Shown piece by piece: positions 34,243 through 42,623 of a DNA stretch of 49,625 nucleotides. Origin of the DNA: Butyrivibrio sp. YAB3001 (GTDB lineage: Bacteria > Bacillota > Clostridia > Lachnospirales > Lachnospiraceae); contig NZ_FOKR01000026.1 in the NCBI RefSeq assembly GCF_900112195.1, forward strand, positions 1-49,625, given 5' to 3'. The position numbers and the translations under genes are program-made. The number at the start of each line of letters is the position of its first letter. Position 1 is the first letter of the stretch. A model generated the notes under the pieces. It saw only the letters and a list, made by a program, of their open reading frames with translations, made no database searches and was not told where the DNA came from.

Positions 34243-35220
34243 ATGGAAAATAAAGATTCTCTATTTACCGTAGAGGGAATGTCAGATGAAGAACTGTTTT
34301 CTTTGGTAGACCACAACAGTCTTGATTCTGAGAAAATTACAGCTCCAAGATATTCATATTGGCGTTCTGTTTTTAGAGTGTTCTTCAAGAAAAGAATAAA
34401 TATATTTATTCTTGGCGCTCTTGCTATAGTAATTATGTTTGCATATATCTATCCTGCAATTAATAACTATGATAGATTTGGAAACCTGCTTGACCCGGCT
34501 GCCAAGCACCTTGGACCTATGGCTGCTATGAAGAAGTTCGGTTATAACATCCACTGGATTCTTGGAAGTGGAGCATCAGGACAGTCAACTTTTGATGCTA
34601 TATGGTTTGGATCAAGAATTTCTATTTCACTTGCCCTTATTGTTGCCGGAATCAATATGACATTGGGTGTATTATTAGGCGCGATTTGGGGATTTAGTAA
34701 GAAGATCGATATTTTCATGATGGAAGTATATAACATTGTTGGTAACGTGCCTTCAATCCTTCTTATTTCAGTTCTTGTACTTATTCTGTCACCTACATTC
34801 TGGACACTTGTATTTGCTATGACAGTTACAGGATGGTTGTTTATCGCTTACTTTATAAGAACACAGGTTATTATCATCAGAGACAGAGAATATAACCTTG
34901 CAAGCAGATGTCTTGGTACACCAATTACACGTATTGCAACTAAGAACATTTTGCCTTTTATGACATCAGTTATTGTTACACTTTTAGCAGCTGAGATTCC
35001 TTCTTATATTTCATATGAAGTGTTCCTTGCTTATATCGGTATGGCTATGTCTGATATGTCACTTGGTAGAATTATTTTCGAAGCTGAAAGTGCGATGGTT
35101 ACACCTGGTTGGGAATTTGAGTTCTGGAGTCCTGTTGTAATTGCATCTATTATTACAGTAACTCTTTATGTTACAGGACAGAACTTGGGTGATGCATCAG
35201 ATCCTAGAACACATATGTAA
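34243..35220 (+). CDS. oppC: Peptide ABC transporter permease OppC
   Basis: The 325-residue permease has the usual OppC layout. A cytoplasmic N-terminus of about 50 residues precedes helix 1 (about 54-72), a short external segment (YDRFGNLLDPAAKHLGPMAA, GASGQSTFDAIWFGSR) follows, and the remaining helices carry the EAA loop NLASRCLGTPITRIATKNIL near 226. Its near-normal length contrasts with oppB and oppD. TTAGGAG precedes the ATG at 34243. oppD follows after 14 nt. Confidence 0.92.
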   Translation: MENKDSLFTVEGMSDEELFSLVDHNSLDSEKITAPRYSYWRSVFRVFFKKRINIFILGALAIVIMFAYIYPAINNYDRFGNLLDPAAKHLGPMAAMKKFGYNIHWILGSGASGQSTFDAIWFGSRISISLALIVAGINMTLGVLLGAIWGFSKKIDIFMMEVYNIVGNVPSILLISVLVLILSPTFWTLVFAMTVTGWLFIAYFIRTQVIIIRDREYNLASRCLGTPITRIATKNILPFMTSVIVTLLAAEIPSYISYEVFLAYIGMAMSDMSLGRIIFEAESAMVTPGWEFEFWSPVVIASIITVTLYVTGQNLGDASDPRTHM

Positions 35221-35234
35221 GGAAACGTAAGAAA

Positions 35235-37001
35235 ATGGAAGATAAGAAAGTATTATTATCAGTAAAAGATTTGGAAGTAAAATTCCGTGTAAGAGGCCGT
35301 ATCCTTACAGCTATCCGCGGTATTTCACTTGATATTTATGAAAATGAATCAATTGCTATCGTTGGTGAGTCAGGTTCTGGTAAATCTGTATTTACAAAGA
35401 CTTTTGCAGGTATGCTTGAAACTAACGGTTTTATCAGCAATGGTGATATCATCTTTAATGATGAAGAGCTTTCTAATACTGTCGTTACTCTCAATGCCAG
35501 TGGCAAGAAGGAATTAAATAGTATAATCGATAAGCTCAACTATTATTCAGGACTTGAGTTTGGTGCTGAAACATATAAGAAGAGACTTGAACTTGAATCA
35601 GAAAAGAGAGCAAAAGAAACTCTTTCTGATGAAAAGGACCAGGAATTCACAGAAAAGATCAATGAACTTAAGTTCAAGAAAACAGAAGAATTTAACTTAA
35701 AGCAGACTTTTGATACAAAGAAAGAAAAAGATAAGATTAAAGAGTCTGAGCATAAGATTAAGCAGTTTGAAGAAGCAATCAAAAAGATTGAGCTTGAGAG
35801 AGAAAATATTATAAAGCAGCATAAGGCTGCTGTGGCTGCTGATACAGCTTATCTTGCTGAGTATAATCAGAAACTTGCAGCTTTAAAGGAACAGTACAAG
35901 AAAGAAGTTGCAAAACCTGTAACTATGGAGCAGATTAATAGAAATACTGTTCTTGCTAAGGAAATTTATCTTTCAGTAGGGAGATTCCCATTCAGAGCAA
36001 GAAAGCAGTATATTAAAAAGCTCCTTAAGGATTTCAGACAGGCGCTCAAGATGGGTGAGGATATCAGCGATGAGGAAGTTAAGATTAAAATATTTGACAA
36101 TGTCATGTACTGTAAACTTCTTGATGAGGCTGAGACAAAGCTCCATGGTAAGATTTATATCAATCTTGCAAGAGTTACAGATCCTAATGACTGGGGACAG
36201 ACTCGTGGTAAGAAGATTGCTACAGTATTCCAGGATCCTATGACGTCTCTTAACCCAATTATTACTATTGGTAAGCAGATTACGTCTATTATAATGAAAC
36301 ATCAGAACTGCTCTGAAATTGAAGCAAGAGCAAGAGCTATAGAAATCATGAAGAAGGTTGGAATCCCTAATGCTGAGAAGCGTTTCGATGATTATCCATT
36401 CCAGTATTCAGGTGGTATGAGACAGCGTATAGTTATTGCTATTGCTCTTTCATGTCAGCCTAAGATTCTTATCTGTGATGAGCCTACTACAGCGCTTGAC
36501 GTTACAATTCAGGCTCAGATACTTCAGCTTCTCAAGGATCTTCAGAAAGAATACAATTACACTATTGTATTCATTACACATGACCTTGGTGTTGTTGCAA
36601 ATATCGCAGATAGAGTTGCAGTTCTTTATGGTGGACAGATTGTTGAACTTGGAAGTGTAGAAGATGTATTCTACGATAGCAGACACCCATATACATGGGC
36701 ACTTCTTTCATCACTTCCTCAGCTTGCACAGAGGGATACAGAACTTTATTCAATTACAGGTACACCACCATCACTTTACAATAAGATTACAGGCGATGCA
36801 TTTGCTCCTCGTAATCCATATTGCCTTAAGATTGATACTATTGAGGAACCACCTATGTTTAAGGTGAGCGATACTCATTATGCTAAGACATGGCTTCTCG
36901 ATCCAAGGGCACCAAAGATTGAAAAGCCGGAAATTATCCGGGATATTCATGAGAAGTTCTTAAAGATTTACGATATAACGGAGGTTTCAGAGAATGTCTA
37001 A
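35235..37001 (+). CDS. oppD: Peptide ABC transporter ATPase OppD with a coiled-coil insertion
   Basis: The 588-residue ATPase has Walker A GESGSGKS (44-51), the Q-loop FQDPMTSLNP (332-341), the signature YSGGMRQR near 390, Walker B ILICDEPTTALD and the H-loop THDLGVV, plus the C-terminal Opp tail (HPYTWALLSSLPQL). Residues about 80-322 are an insertion absent from classical OppD (about 330 residues in all). The insertion is rich in Lys and Glu, with a long predicted coiled coil at about 113-225 and a helical segment after it. It lies between Walker A and the Q-loop, where the ABC-beta subdomain normally sits. All catalytic motifs are intact. oppF overlaps by 8 nt. Confidence 0.9.
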   Translation: MEDKKVLLSVKDLEVKFRVRGRILTAIRGISLDIYENESIAIVGESGSGKSVFTKTFAGMLETNGFISNGDIIFNDEELSNTVVTLNASGKKELNSIIDKLNYYSGLEFGAETYKKRLELESEKRAKETLSDEKDQEFTEKINELKFKKTEEFNLKQTFDTKKEKDKIKESEHKIKQFEEAIKKIELERENIIKQHKAAVAADTAYLAEYNQKLAALKEQYKKEVAKPVTMEQINRNTVLAKEIYLSVGRFPFRARKQYIKKLLKDFRQALKMGEDISDEEVKIKIFDNVMYCKLLDEAETKLHGKIYINLARVTDPNDWGQTRGKKIATVFQDPMTSLNPIITIGKQITSIIMKHQNCSEIEARARAIEIMKKVGIPNAEKRFDDYPFQYSGGMRQRIVIAIALSCQPKILICDEPTTALDVTIQAQILQLLKDLQKEYNYTIVFITHDLGVVANIADRVAVLYGGQIVELGSVEDVFYDSRHPYTWALLSSLPQLAQRDTELYSITGTPPSLYNKITGDAFAPRNPYCLKIDTIEEPPMFKVSDTHYAKTWLLDPRAPKIEKPEIIRDIHEKFLKIYDITEVSENV

Positions 37002-38286
37002 TAATTCATTTCCTGAGCATGGACCAATTGATCCACAGACAGGCAAAGAAATACTCCTTTCTGTAAAAAATGTAGATATCACATTTGGAAAGGGCGATGA
37101 CGCTGTTAAAGCTGTTAGAAATGCAAGCTTTGACATATATAAGGGAGAAACATTTTCTCTTGTTGGTGAGTCTGGATCAGGTAAGACTACTATTGGTAGA
37201 GCTGTTATCAGAGTTAACCCTTGTGCAGCCGGCGAGATTCAGTATAAAGGTGTGAAGATTTCCGGTAAGATTTCCAAATCACTGGATAGAGAAGTTATCA
37301 GAAATATTCAGATGGTTTTCCAGGATCCAGCTGCATCTCTTAACGAGCGTGCTACTGTTGATTACATTATTTCTGAAGGCCTTTACAATTTCCATTTATT
37401 TGAAAATGAGGCTGACAGAGTACAGAAAGTTGAGAGAATAATTGAGGAGGTTGGTCTTCTTCCAGAGCATCTTACTCGTTATCCTCATGAGTTCTCTGGT
37501 GGTCAGAGACAGCGTATCGGTCTTGCAAGAGCAATGGTTATGGAACCTGAACTTGTTGTTGCAGATGAGCCTATTTCAGCTCTTGACGTGTCAATCAGAG
37601 CACAGGTTCTTAATTTGCTCAAGAAGTTCCAGAAGGAAAGAGGAGTATCATATCTCTTCATTGCTCATGACCTTTCTATTGTTAGATTTATTTCTGACCA
37701 TATCGGTGTTATCTACAAAGGTAATATCGTAGAAATAGCAGAGACTGAAGAGTTGTTCAAATTCCCTCTTCATCCATATACAAAGTCTCTTATATCCGCA
37801 ATTCCAATTCCGGATCCAAGACTTGAGAAGAACAAGGTTCTTTATACTTATGATCCTTCAATTCATGATTATTCAGAGGATCAGCCTGAACTTGTTAATA
37901 TTGGACATGATCATTTCGTATATGGTAATAAGAAGGAAATCGAGGAATATAAAAAGCTTCGTGCTGAAGATAAGCCAATTCAGGCTGTAAAGATTGATCC
38001 TGAAGAAGCAAAGAAGCAGATGGCAAAGAACACTGAGTTTATGGGACATGACGATTCTGACACCAGTGAGATATTAAGTGCTCCAATTCATGATACAGGA
38101 AATATCTGGCTTGGCATTTTGTCATTCTTCCTTCCTATTCTTGGACTTATAGCAGCTTTCGTTTTCAGAAAGAAGAATTATATTAAGAACTATAAGGTTT
38201 GCAAGAAAGGTGCAATTGTTGGATTGCTTATATTACTTGGTATTGTTGTAATATTTGCCTTCTTGTTAGTATTATCTGTTCTTTAA
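36994..38286 (+). CDS. oppF: Peptide ABC transporter ATPase OppF with a C-terminal membrane tail
   Basis: Residues 1 to about 280 are a standard OppF-type ATPase: Walker A GESGSGKT (58-65), Q-loop FQDPAASLNE, signature FSGGQRQR, Walker B VVADEPISALD and H-loop AHDLS. Beyond about 310 is a charged linker, then two predicted membrane helices (about 372-390 and 407-428) separated by a basic loop. Total length is 430 against the usual 310-330. The tail resembles a small DUF4190-like two-helix unit and would tether this ATPase to the membrane. The start overlaps oppD, and a moderate hairpin follows. Confidence 0.9.
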   Translation: MSNNSFPEHGPIDPQTGKEILLSVKNVDITFGKGDDAVKAVRNASFDIYKGETFSLVGESGSGKTTIGRAVIRVNPCAAGEIQYKGVKISGKISKSLDREVIRNIQMVFQDPAASLNERATVDYIISEGLYNFHLFENEADRVQKVERIIEEVGLLPEHLTRYPHEFSGGQRQRIGLARAMVMEPELVVADEPISALDVSIRAQVLNLLKKFQKERGVSYLFIAHDLSIVRFISDHIGVIYKGNIVEIAETEELFKFPLHPYTKSLISAIPIPDPRLEKNKVLYTYDPSIHDYSEDQPELVNIGHDHFVYGNKKEIEEYKKLRAEDKPIQAVKIDPEEAKKQMAKNTEFMGHDDSDTSEILSAPIHDTGNIWLGILSFFLPILGLIAAFVFRKKNYIKNYKVCKKGAIVGLLILLGIVVIFAFLLVLSVL

Positions 38287-38310
38287 TTGATTAAGTTTTT
38301 GACTTATATT

Positions 38311-38366
38311 AAGGCCAATGTCAAAAAGACCGCTAAATGGGCTTTGTTGACATTGACCTTATATTT
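38311..38366 (+). terminator. Probable terminator of the Opp operon
   Basis: AAGGCCAATGTCAA (38311-38324) pairs with TTGACATTGACCTT (38347-38360) with one C-A mismatch. The T tract after it is weak (ATATTT). Confidence 0.5.
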
Positions 38367-38458
38367 GCGTTATATTGTTATTTAGAATTGCACATTTTGG
38401 GCTTTTGTATTAGCTGTATAAATGTCGATTCGAGTATATTTACCCATGGGGGTGCATT

Positions 38459-39346
38459 ATGGTTTGTAGTATGACCGGCTTCGGCAGATGCGAAGTCATT
38501 GAAGGACAACGCAAATATACAGTTGAAATTAAATCTGTTAATAACAGATATCTTGATATCAATATCAAGATGCCCAAGAAATTCAATGCATTTGAGGCTT
38601 CTATTCGTTCTGAACTCAAGAATTATATGAAACGTGGCAAAGTTGACGTTTACATAAGCTATGAGGATTTTTCTGAGTCAGATTCCAGAGTAAAGTATAA
38701 TAAAGCTATTGCACAGGAGTATTACAAATATCTTAGTGAAATGGCATCAGATTTTGGAATGGATAATGATGTAAGAATTTCTGTTTTATCAAGATTTCCT
38801 GAAGTGTTTACAATGGAAGAGGAAGAACTTGATGAGGAAGAAGTTTGGAGTGGTCTCGAGAAAGCTATTAAAGGCGCTGGCAAACAATTTTTAGATTCAA
38901 GAGCTAAAGAAGGAGAATTTCTTTCTAATGATCTTGCTCTTAAATTGGATGGTATGCTTGAGAATGTTGAGTATATTACAGAACGTTCACCTGAAATTAT
39001 CAAGGAATATAAAAATAAACTTCGTGAGAAGATTCAGGATTTACTCGATGACAAGCAGGTAGATGAAAACAGACTTGCAATGGAAGTTACGATATTTGCT
39101 GATAAAGTTTGTGTGGATGAAGAACTTACAAGACTTCGCAGTCATGTTCTTGCAACCAAAGATGCACTTAAATCAGGTGATGATAAAGATGGTATTGGAA
39201 GAAAGCTTGATTTCCTTGCACAGGAAATGAACAGAGAAGCGAATACTATTTTATCAAAGTCAACAGATCTTAAGATTTCTGACCGCGGTATCGCACTAAA
39301 GACAGATATTGAAAAAGTAAGGGAGCAGATTCAGAACATTGAGTAA
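38459..39346 (+). CDS. yicC: YicC-family endoribonuclease-like protein
   Basis: YicC/YloC proteins are a conserved family linked to RNA decay; E. coli YicC has RNase activity and interacts with RNA degradation factors. The 295-residue protein has the hallmark start MVCSMTGFGR, the KSVNNRYLDINIKMP segment near 25-40 and the C-terminal LDFLAQEMNREANTILSKS motif. GGGGGTG precedes the ATG. It opens the conserved yicC-remA-gmk cluster and overlaps the next gene's TTG start. Confidence 0.92.
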   Translation: MVCSMTGFGRCEVIEGQRKYTVEIKSVNNRYLDINIKMPKKFNAFEASIRSELKNYMKRGKVDVYISYEDFSESDSRVKYNKAIAQEYYKYLSEMASDFGMDNDVRISVLSRFPEVFTMEEEELDEEEVWSGLEKAIKGAGKQFLDSRAKEGEFLSNDLALKLDGMLENVEYITERSPEIIKEYKNKLREKIQDLLDDKQVDENRLAMEVTIFADKVCVDEELTRLRSHVLATKDALKSGDDKDGIGRKLDFLAQEMNREANTILSKSTDLKISDRGIALKTDIEKVREQIQNIE

Positions 39347-39602
39347 ACTCATTCATATTGGATTTGGCAATATTGTAAATGCTGATAAGATAATAAGTAT
39401 TGTCAGTCCTGAGGCTGCACCAATAAAACGTATGGTGCAAAAGGCAAGAGAAGATGGCACTAGTGTTGATGCAACACAGGGCAGGAAGACAAAAGCTGTT
39501 ATTGTAATGGAAAATGGCATGCTTGTGTTATCAGCTCTTTTGCCGGAAACTATATGTGCTAGAACACAGACAGAGAGTGAGAATGTATTAGATGAAACGT
39601 AA
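39339..39602 (+). CDS. remA: RemA-family (DUF370) regulatory protein
   Basis: In Bacillus, RemA is a DNA-binding oligomer that activates extracellular matrix and osmoprotection genes. The 87-residue protein matches the family closely: LIHIGFGNIVNADKIISIVSP at the start, then RMVQKAREDGTSVDATQGRKTKAV. I accept a TTG start at 39339 with GGGAGCAG upstream, because the family begins immediately before the IGFGN segment. It overlaps yicC by 8 nt and gmk by 11 nt. Confidence 0.92.
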   Translation: MSKLIHIGFGNIVNADKIISIVSPEAAPIKRMVQKAREDGTSVDATQGRKTKAVIVMENGMLVLSALLPETICARTQTESENVLDET

Positions 39603-40224
39603 AGGAATTATTATAGTTGTTTCAGGCTTTTCCGGTGCTGGTAAGGGAACTATCATGAAGGCTCTTACAGCAAAGTATGATCAGTATGCGCTGTCAATTT
39701 CTGCAACGACACGTGATCCCAGACCCGGTGAAGAAAATGGCAGAGAGTATTTCTTTGTAAGTAATGAAGAGTTCGAGAAACTTATTAAAGAAGATGGACT
39801 TATAGAGCATGCCGGATATGTTAATCATTATTATGGCACGCCAAGGAAATTTGTTGAAGATAAGCTTAATGCTGGTATTGATGTAATCCTTGAGATTGAA
39901 ATACAGGGAGCATTACAGATTAAGGAACAGTACAAGGATGCAGTATTATTATTCGTAATGCCACCTTCTGCTGAAGAATTGGAAAAGAGATTAAGAGGAA
40001 GAGGTACTGAATCTGATGAAGTTATCAGACAGAGACTTCAGACTGCCTGTAAAGAAGCTGTTGGAATTGAAAATTATGACTATATAGTTGTCAATGATGT
40101 GCTTGAAGATGCAGTTGAAAGAGTACATGGAATAATTTCAGCAGCGCATGGAACTCCTGACAGAAATATGGAGTTTATTGAAAATATGCGTAAGCAGTTG
40201 AACGATGTGGCAGGTAATGAGTGA
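39592..40224 (+). CDS. gmk: Guanylate kinase
   Basis: Gmk phosphorylates GMP (and dGMP) to GDP with ATP. The 210-residue protein has the P-loop GFSGAGKGT near 12-20, the GMP-binding segment SATTRDPRPGEENGREYFFVS near 37-57, and the DVILEIEIQGALQIK core. Overlap with remA implies coupled translation. rpoZ follows after 70 nt, the usual arrangement in Firmicutes. Confidence 0.96.
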   Translation: MKRKGIIIVVSGFSGAGKGTIMKALTAKYDQYALSISATTRDPRPGEENGREYFFVSNEEFEKLIKEDGLIEHAGYVNHYYGTPRKFVEDKLNAGIDVILEIEIQGALQIKEQYKDAVLLFVMPPSAEELEKRLRGRGTESDEVIRQRLQTACKEAVGIENYDYIVVNDVLEDAVERVHGIISAAHGTPDRNMEFIENMRKQLNDVAGNE

Positions 40225-40294
40225 TTTGTTGCATATTACTAAACATTAGTTAATATATAATTTTGTTTGCGGATATACCGCGGAAAGGAAAAAA

Positions 40295-40597
40295 ATGATA
40301 CATCCTTCTTATGTAGATCTTATGAAAGTAGTTAACAAAGGAGTTGAGGAAGGCGAAGAACCTGTTATCAGCTCAAGATATTCTGTAGTTATGGCTACAG
40401 CAAAAAGAGCCAGACAGATTATTGCAGGCGACGAGCCAATGGTAAGAGTAAAGGATAAGCAGAAGCCTCTTTCAATCGCTGTTGATGAAATGAACCAGGA
40501 TATGCTTAGAATCCTTAGTGACGAGGAAAAAGCAGCACTTGAAGTTTCTGAAGAAGCAGATGTTACTGAAGAAACAAGTGAAGATCAGGAAGCCTGA
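40295..40597 (+). CDS. rpoZ: RNA polymerase omega subunit
   Basis: Omega aids beta' folding and RNA polymerase assembly. The 100-residue protein has the core RYSVVMATAKRARQIIAG and the later KPLSIAVDEM, with an acidic C-terminal tail. GGAAAGG precedes the ATG. It lies in the conserved position after gmk. rimO begins 15 nt downstream. Confidence 0.9.
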   Translation: MIHPSYVDLMKVVNKGVEEGEEPVISSRYSVVMATAKRARQIIAGDEPMVRVKDKQKPLSIAVDEMNQDMLRILSDEEKAALEVSEEADVTEETSEDQEA

Positions 40598-40612
40598 AAG
40601 ATTGAGTGATAT

Positions 40613-41968
40613 ATGAAGATTTTGTTTGTGTCACTTGGATGTGACAAAAATAGAGTTGATACTGAGGTTATGCTGGGAATGCTGGCTAGCCATGGGTATA
40701 GCTTTACTGATGATGAAGCAGAGGCAGAAGCAGCAGTTGTTAACACCTGCTGCTTTATAAATGATGCCAAGGAAGAAAGTATAGAAGTTATTCTTGAATT
40801 GGCTGAGAGGCGCAAATCAGGTCAGCTTAAGGCTCTGATTGTGACAGGTTGCCTTGCACAGAGATATAAAGAAGAAATTCAGAAAGAAATTCCTGAAGTT
40901 GATGAGATTATAGGTATCTCTGCTATAGAAAAAATAATTGAAGCAGTTGATGAAACTGTAAAAAGAAATGAGCTCTTTTCACATAAGAACTATTTTGAGG
41001 ACATTAATAAGCGTCCTCTTGGTGGTATGAAGAGAGTAATGACGACTGGTGGATTGTACAATTATCTTAAGATTGCAGAAGGGTGTGATAAGCACTGCAC
41101 ATATTGTATCATTCCTAAGGTTAGAGGTAATTACAGAAGTGTTCCTATGGAAGAACTTCTCACAGATGCCAAAAATCTTGCAGATTCCGGTGTGACAGAA
41201 TTATTGCTTGTTGCACAGGAAACAACATTATATGGGACAGATCTTTATGGCAAAAAGATGCTTCCGGAGCTGCTTCATAAACTTTGCGAGATAGACGGTT
41301 TAAAATGGATCAGAATTCTGTATTGCTATCCGGAAGAAATAACAGAAGAATTGATTCAGACTATTAAGGAAGAGCCCAAGATTTGTCATTATCTTGATAT
41401 TCCGATTCAGTCAGGCTCTGACAGAATTCTTAAGAAAATGGGTAGGCGTACAAATAATGCTGAGATTCGTTCTTTGATCACGCGTCTCAGGGAAGAAATT
41501 CCTGATATTTGTATCAGAACGACTCTTATTAGCGGATTCCCTGGAGAAACTGCAGCAGACCACAATGAGACCTATGCTCTTGTGGAAGATTTAAAGTTTG
41601 ACAGATTAGGTGTATTTACTTATTCCCAGGAAGAAGATACACCTGCGGCCACCATGCCAGATCAGGTGACAGAGCGTGTCAAGAATACCAGAAGAAACAA
41701 GCTTATGAGATTGCAACAGAAAATTGCTTTTGAAAATGCTCAGAATATGATTGGTAAAACTGTTGAGGCTGTCATAGAGGGGCGAATTACTGATGCAGAT
41801 GATGAGGATGGTCTGTCCTATGTGGCAAGAACATATAAGGATGCGCCGGATATTGATGGATATTTGTTTATTTCCGGTGTTCAAAGAGAATTAATGACCG
41901 GCGACTATGTCAATGTACTGATAACAGGTTCTAATGAATACGATTTGATTGGGGAGATGATAGTATGA
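40613..41968 (+). CDS. rimO: Ribosomal protein S12 methylthiotransferase RimO
   Basis: RimO is a radical-SAM enzyme that methylthiolates an aspartate of ribosomal protein S12. The 451-residue protein has the N-terminal UPF0004 domain with cluster cysteines (SLGCDKN at C10, NTCCF near 45 and TGCLAQR near 82). The radical-SAM triad is C158-x3-C162-x2-C165 (CDKHCTYC), and a TRAM domain closes the protein. MiaB is a paralogue, but SLGCDKNRVD is typical of RimO. The stop overlaps pgsA (ATGA). Confidence 0.94.
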   Translation: MKILFVSLGCDKNRVDTEVMLGMLASHGYSFTDDEAEAEAAVVNTCCFINDAKEESIEVILELAERRKSGQLKALIVTGCLAQRYKEEIQKEIPEVDEIIGISAIEKIIEAVDETVKRNELFSHKNYFEDINKRPLGGMKRVMTTGGLYNYLKIAEGCDKHCTYCIIPKVRGNYRSVPMEELLTDAKNLADSGVTELLLVAQETTLYGTDLYGKKMLPELLHKLCEIDGLKWIRILYCYPEEITEELIQTIKEEPKICHYLDIPIQSGSDRILKKMGRRTNNAEIRSLITRLREEIPDICIRTTLISGFPGETAADHNETYALVEDLKFDRLGVFTYSQEEDTPAATMPDQVTERVKNTRRNKLMRLQQKIAFENAQNMIGKTVEAVIEGRITDADDEDGLSYVARTYKDAPDIDGYLFISGVQRELMTGDYVNVLITGSNEYDLIGEMIV

Positions 41969-42513
41969 ATTTACCAAATAAGTTAACAGTATGCAGAGTG
42001 ATTTTAATTCCGTTTTTTGTGGCATTTTTATTATTGAGTCCTGGAAATGATTTGTTTAAATGGATATCATTATGCATTTTTATTGTTGCAAGCCTTACTG
42101 ATATGCTTGATGGTAAGATTGCAAGAAAATATGATCTTATAACTGATTTTGGCAAATTTATGGATCCGTTGGCAGACAAGCTTCTTGTTTGCAGTGCGAT
42201 GATATGTCTCATTGAGCTTGGTAAGATTCCATCATGGATTGTGGTGATAATTATTGCAAGAGAGTTTGTGATAAGTGGATTCAGACTTATTGCTGCAGAT
42301 AACGGAAGAGTTATTGCAGCAAGCTATTGGGGAAAGTTTAAGACAACTTTTCAGATGATCATGGTTATCCTTATGATAGCTGATCTTGGAAAAATTGTTC
42401 CTTTTTATGACATTTTTACACAGATAATCATGTGGGTTGCACTTGCGCTTACAATCATTTCATTGGTAGATTACCTGATTAAGAATAAAGATGTCATGAG
42501 TGGCGAGATGTAA
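41965..42513 (+). CDS. pgsA: CDP-diacylglycerol-glycerol-3-phosphate 3-phosphatidyltransferase
   Basis: PgsA makes phosphatidylglycerol phosphate, a step in acidic phospholipid synthesis. The 182-residue membrane protein carries the CDP-alcohol phosphotransferase motif D-x2-DG-x2-AR-x8-G-x3-D-x3-D in DMLDGKIARKYDLITD then FGKFMDPLADK (near 48-74), with several helices. It is translationally coupled to rimO through a 4-nt overlap. Confidence 0.95.
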   Translation: MNLPNKLTVCRVILIPFFVAFLLLSPGNDLFKWISLCIFIVASLTDMLDGKIARKYDLITDFGKFMDPLADKLLVCSAMICLIELGKIPSWIVVIIIAREFVISGFRLIAADNGRVIAASYWGKFKTTFQMIMVILMIADLGKIVPFYDIFTQIIMWVALALTIISLVDYLIKNKDVMSGEM

Positions 42514-42623
42514 ACGAAATATAACACTTTTCTTGATTGGATTAGTTTGATTTGAGAACATTTAATAATTCAATTTACAAGAAAATTATTTCGTGTGTTA
42601 GTTTTATAGAATTAAGAGAGTAT

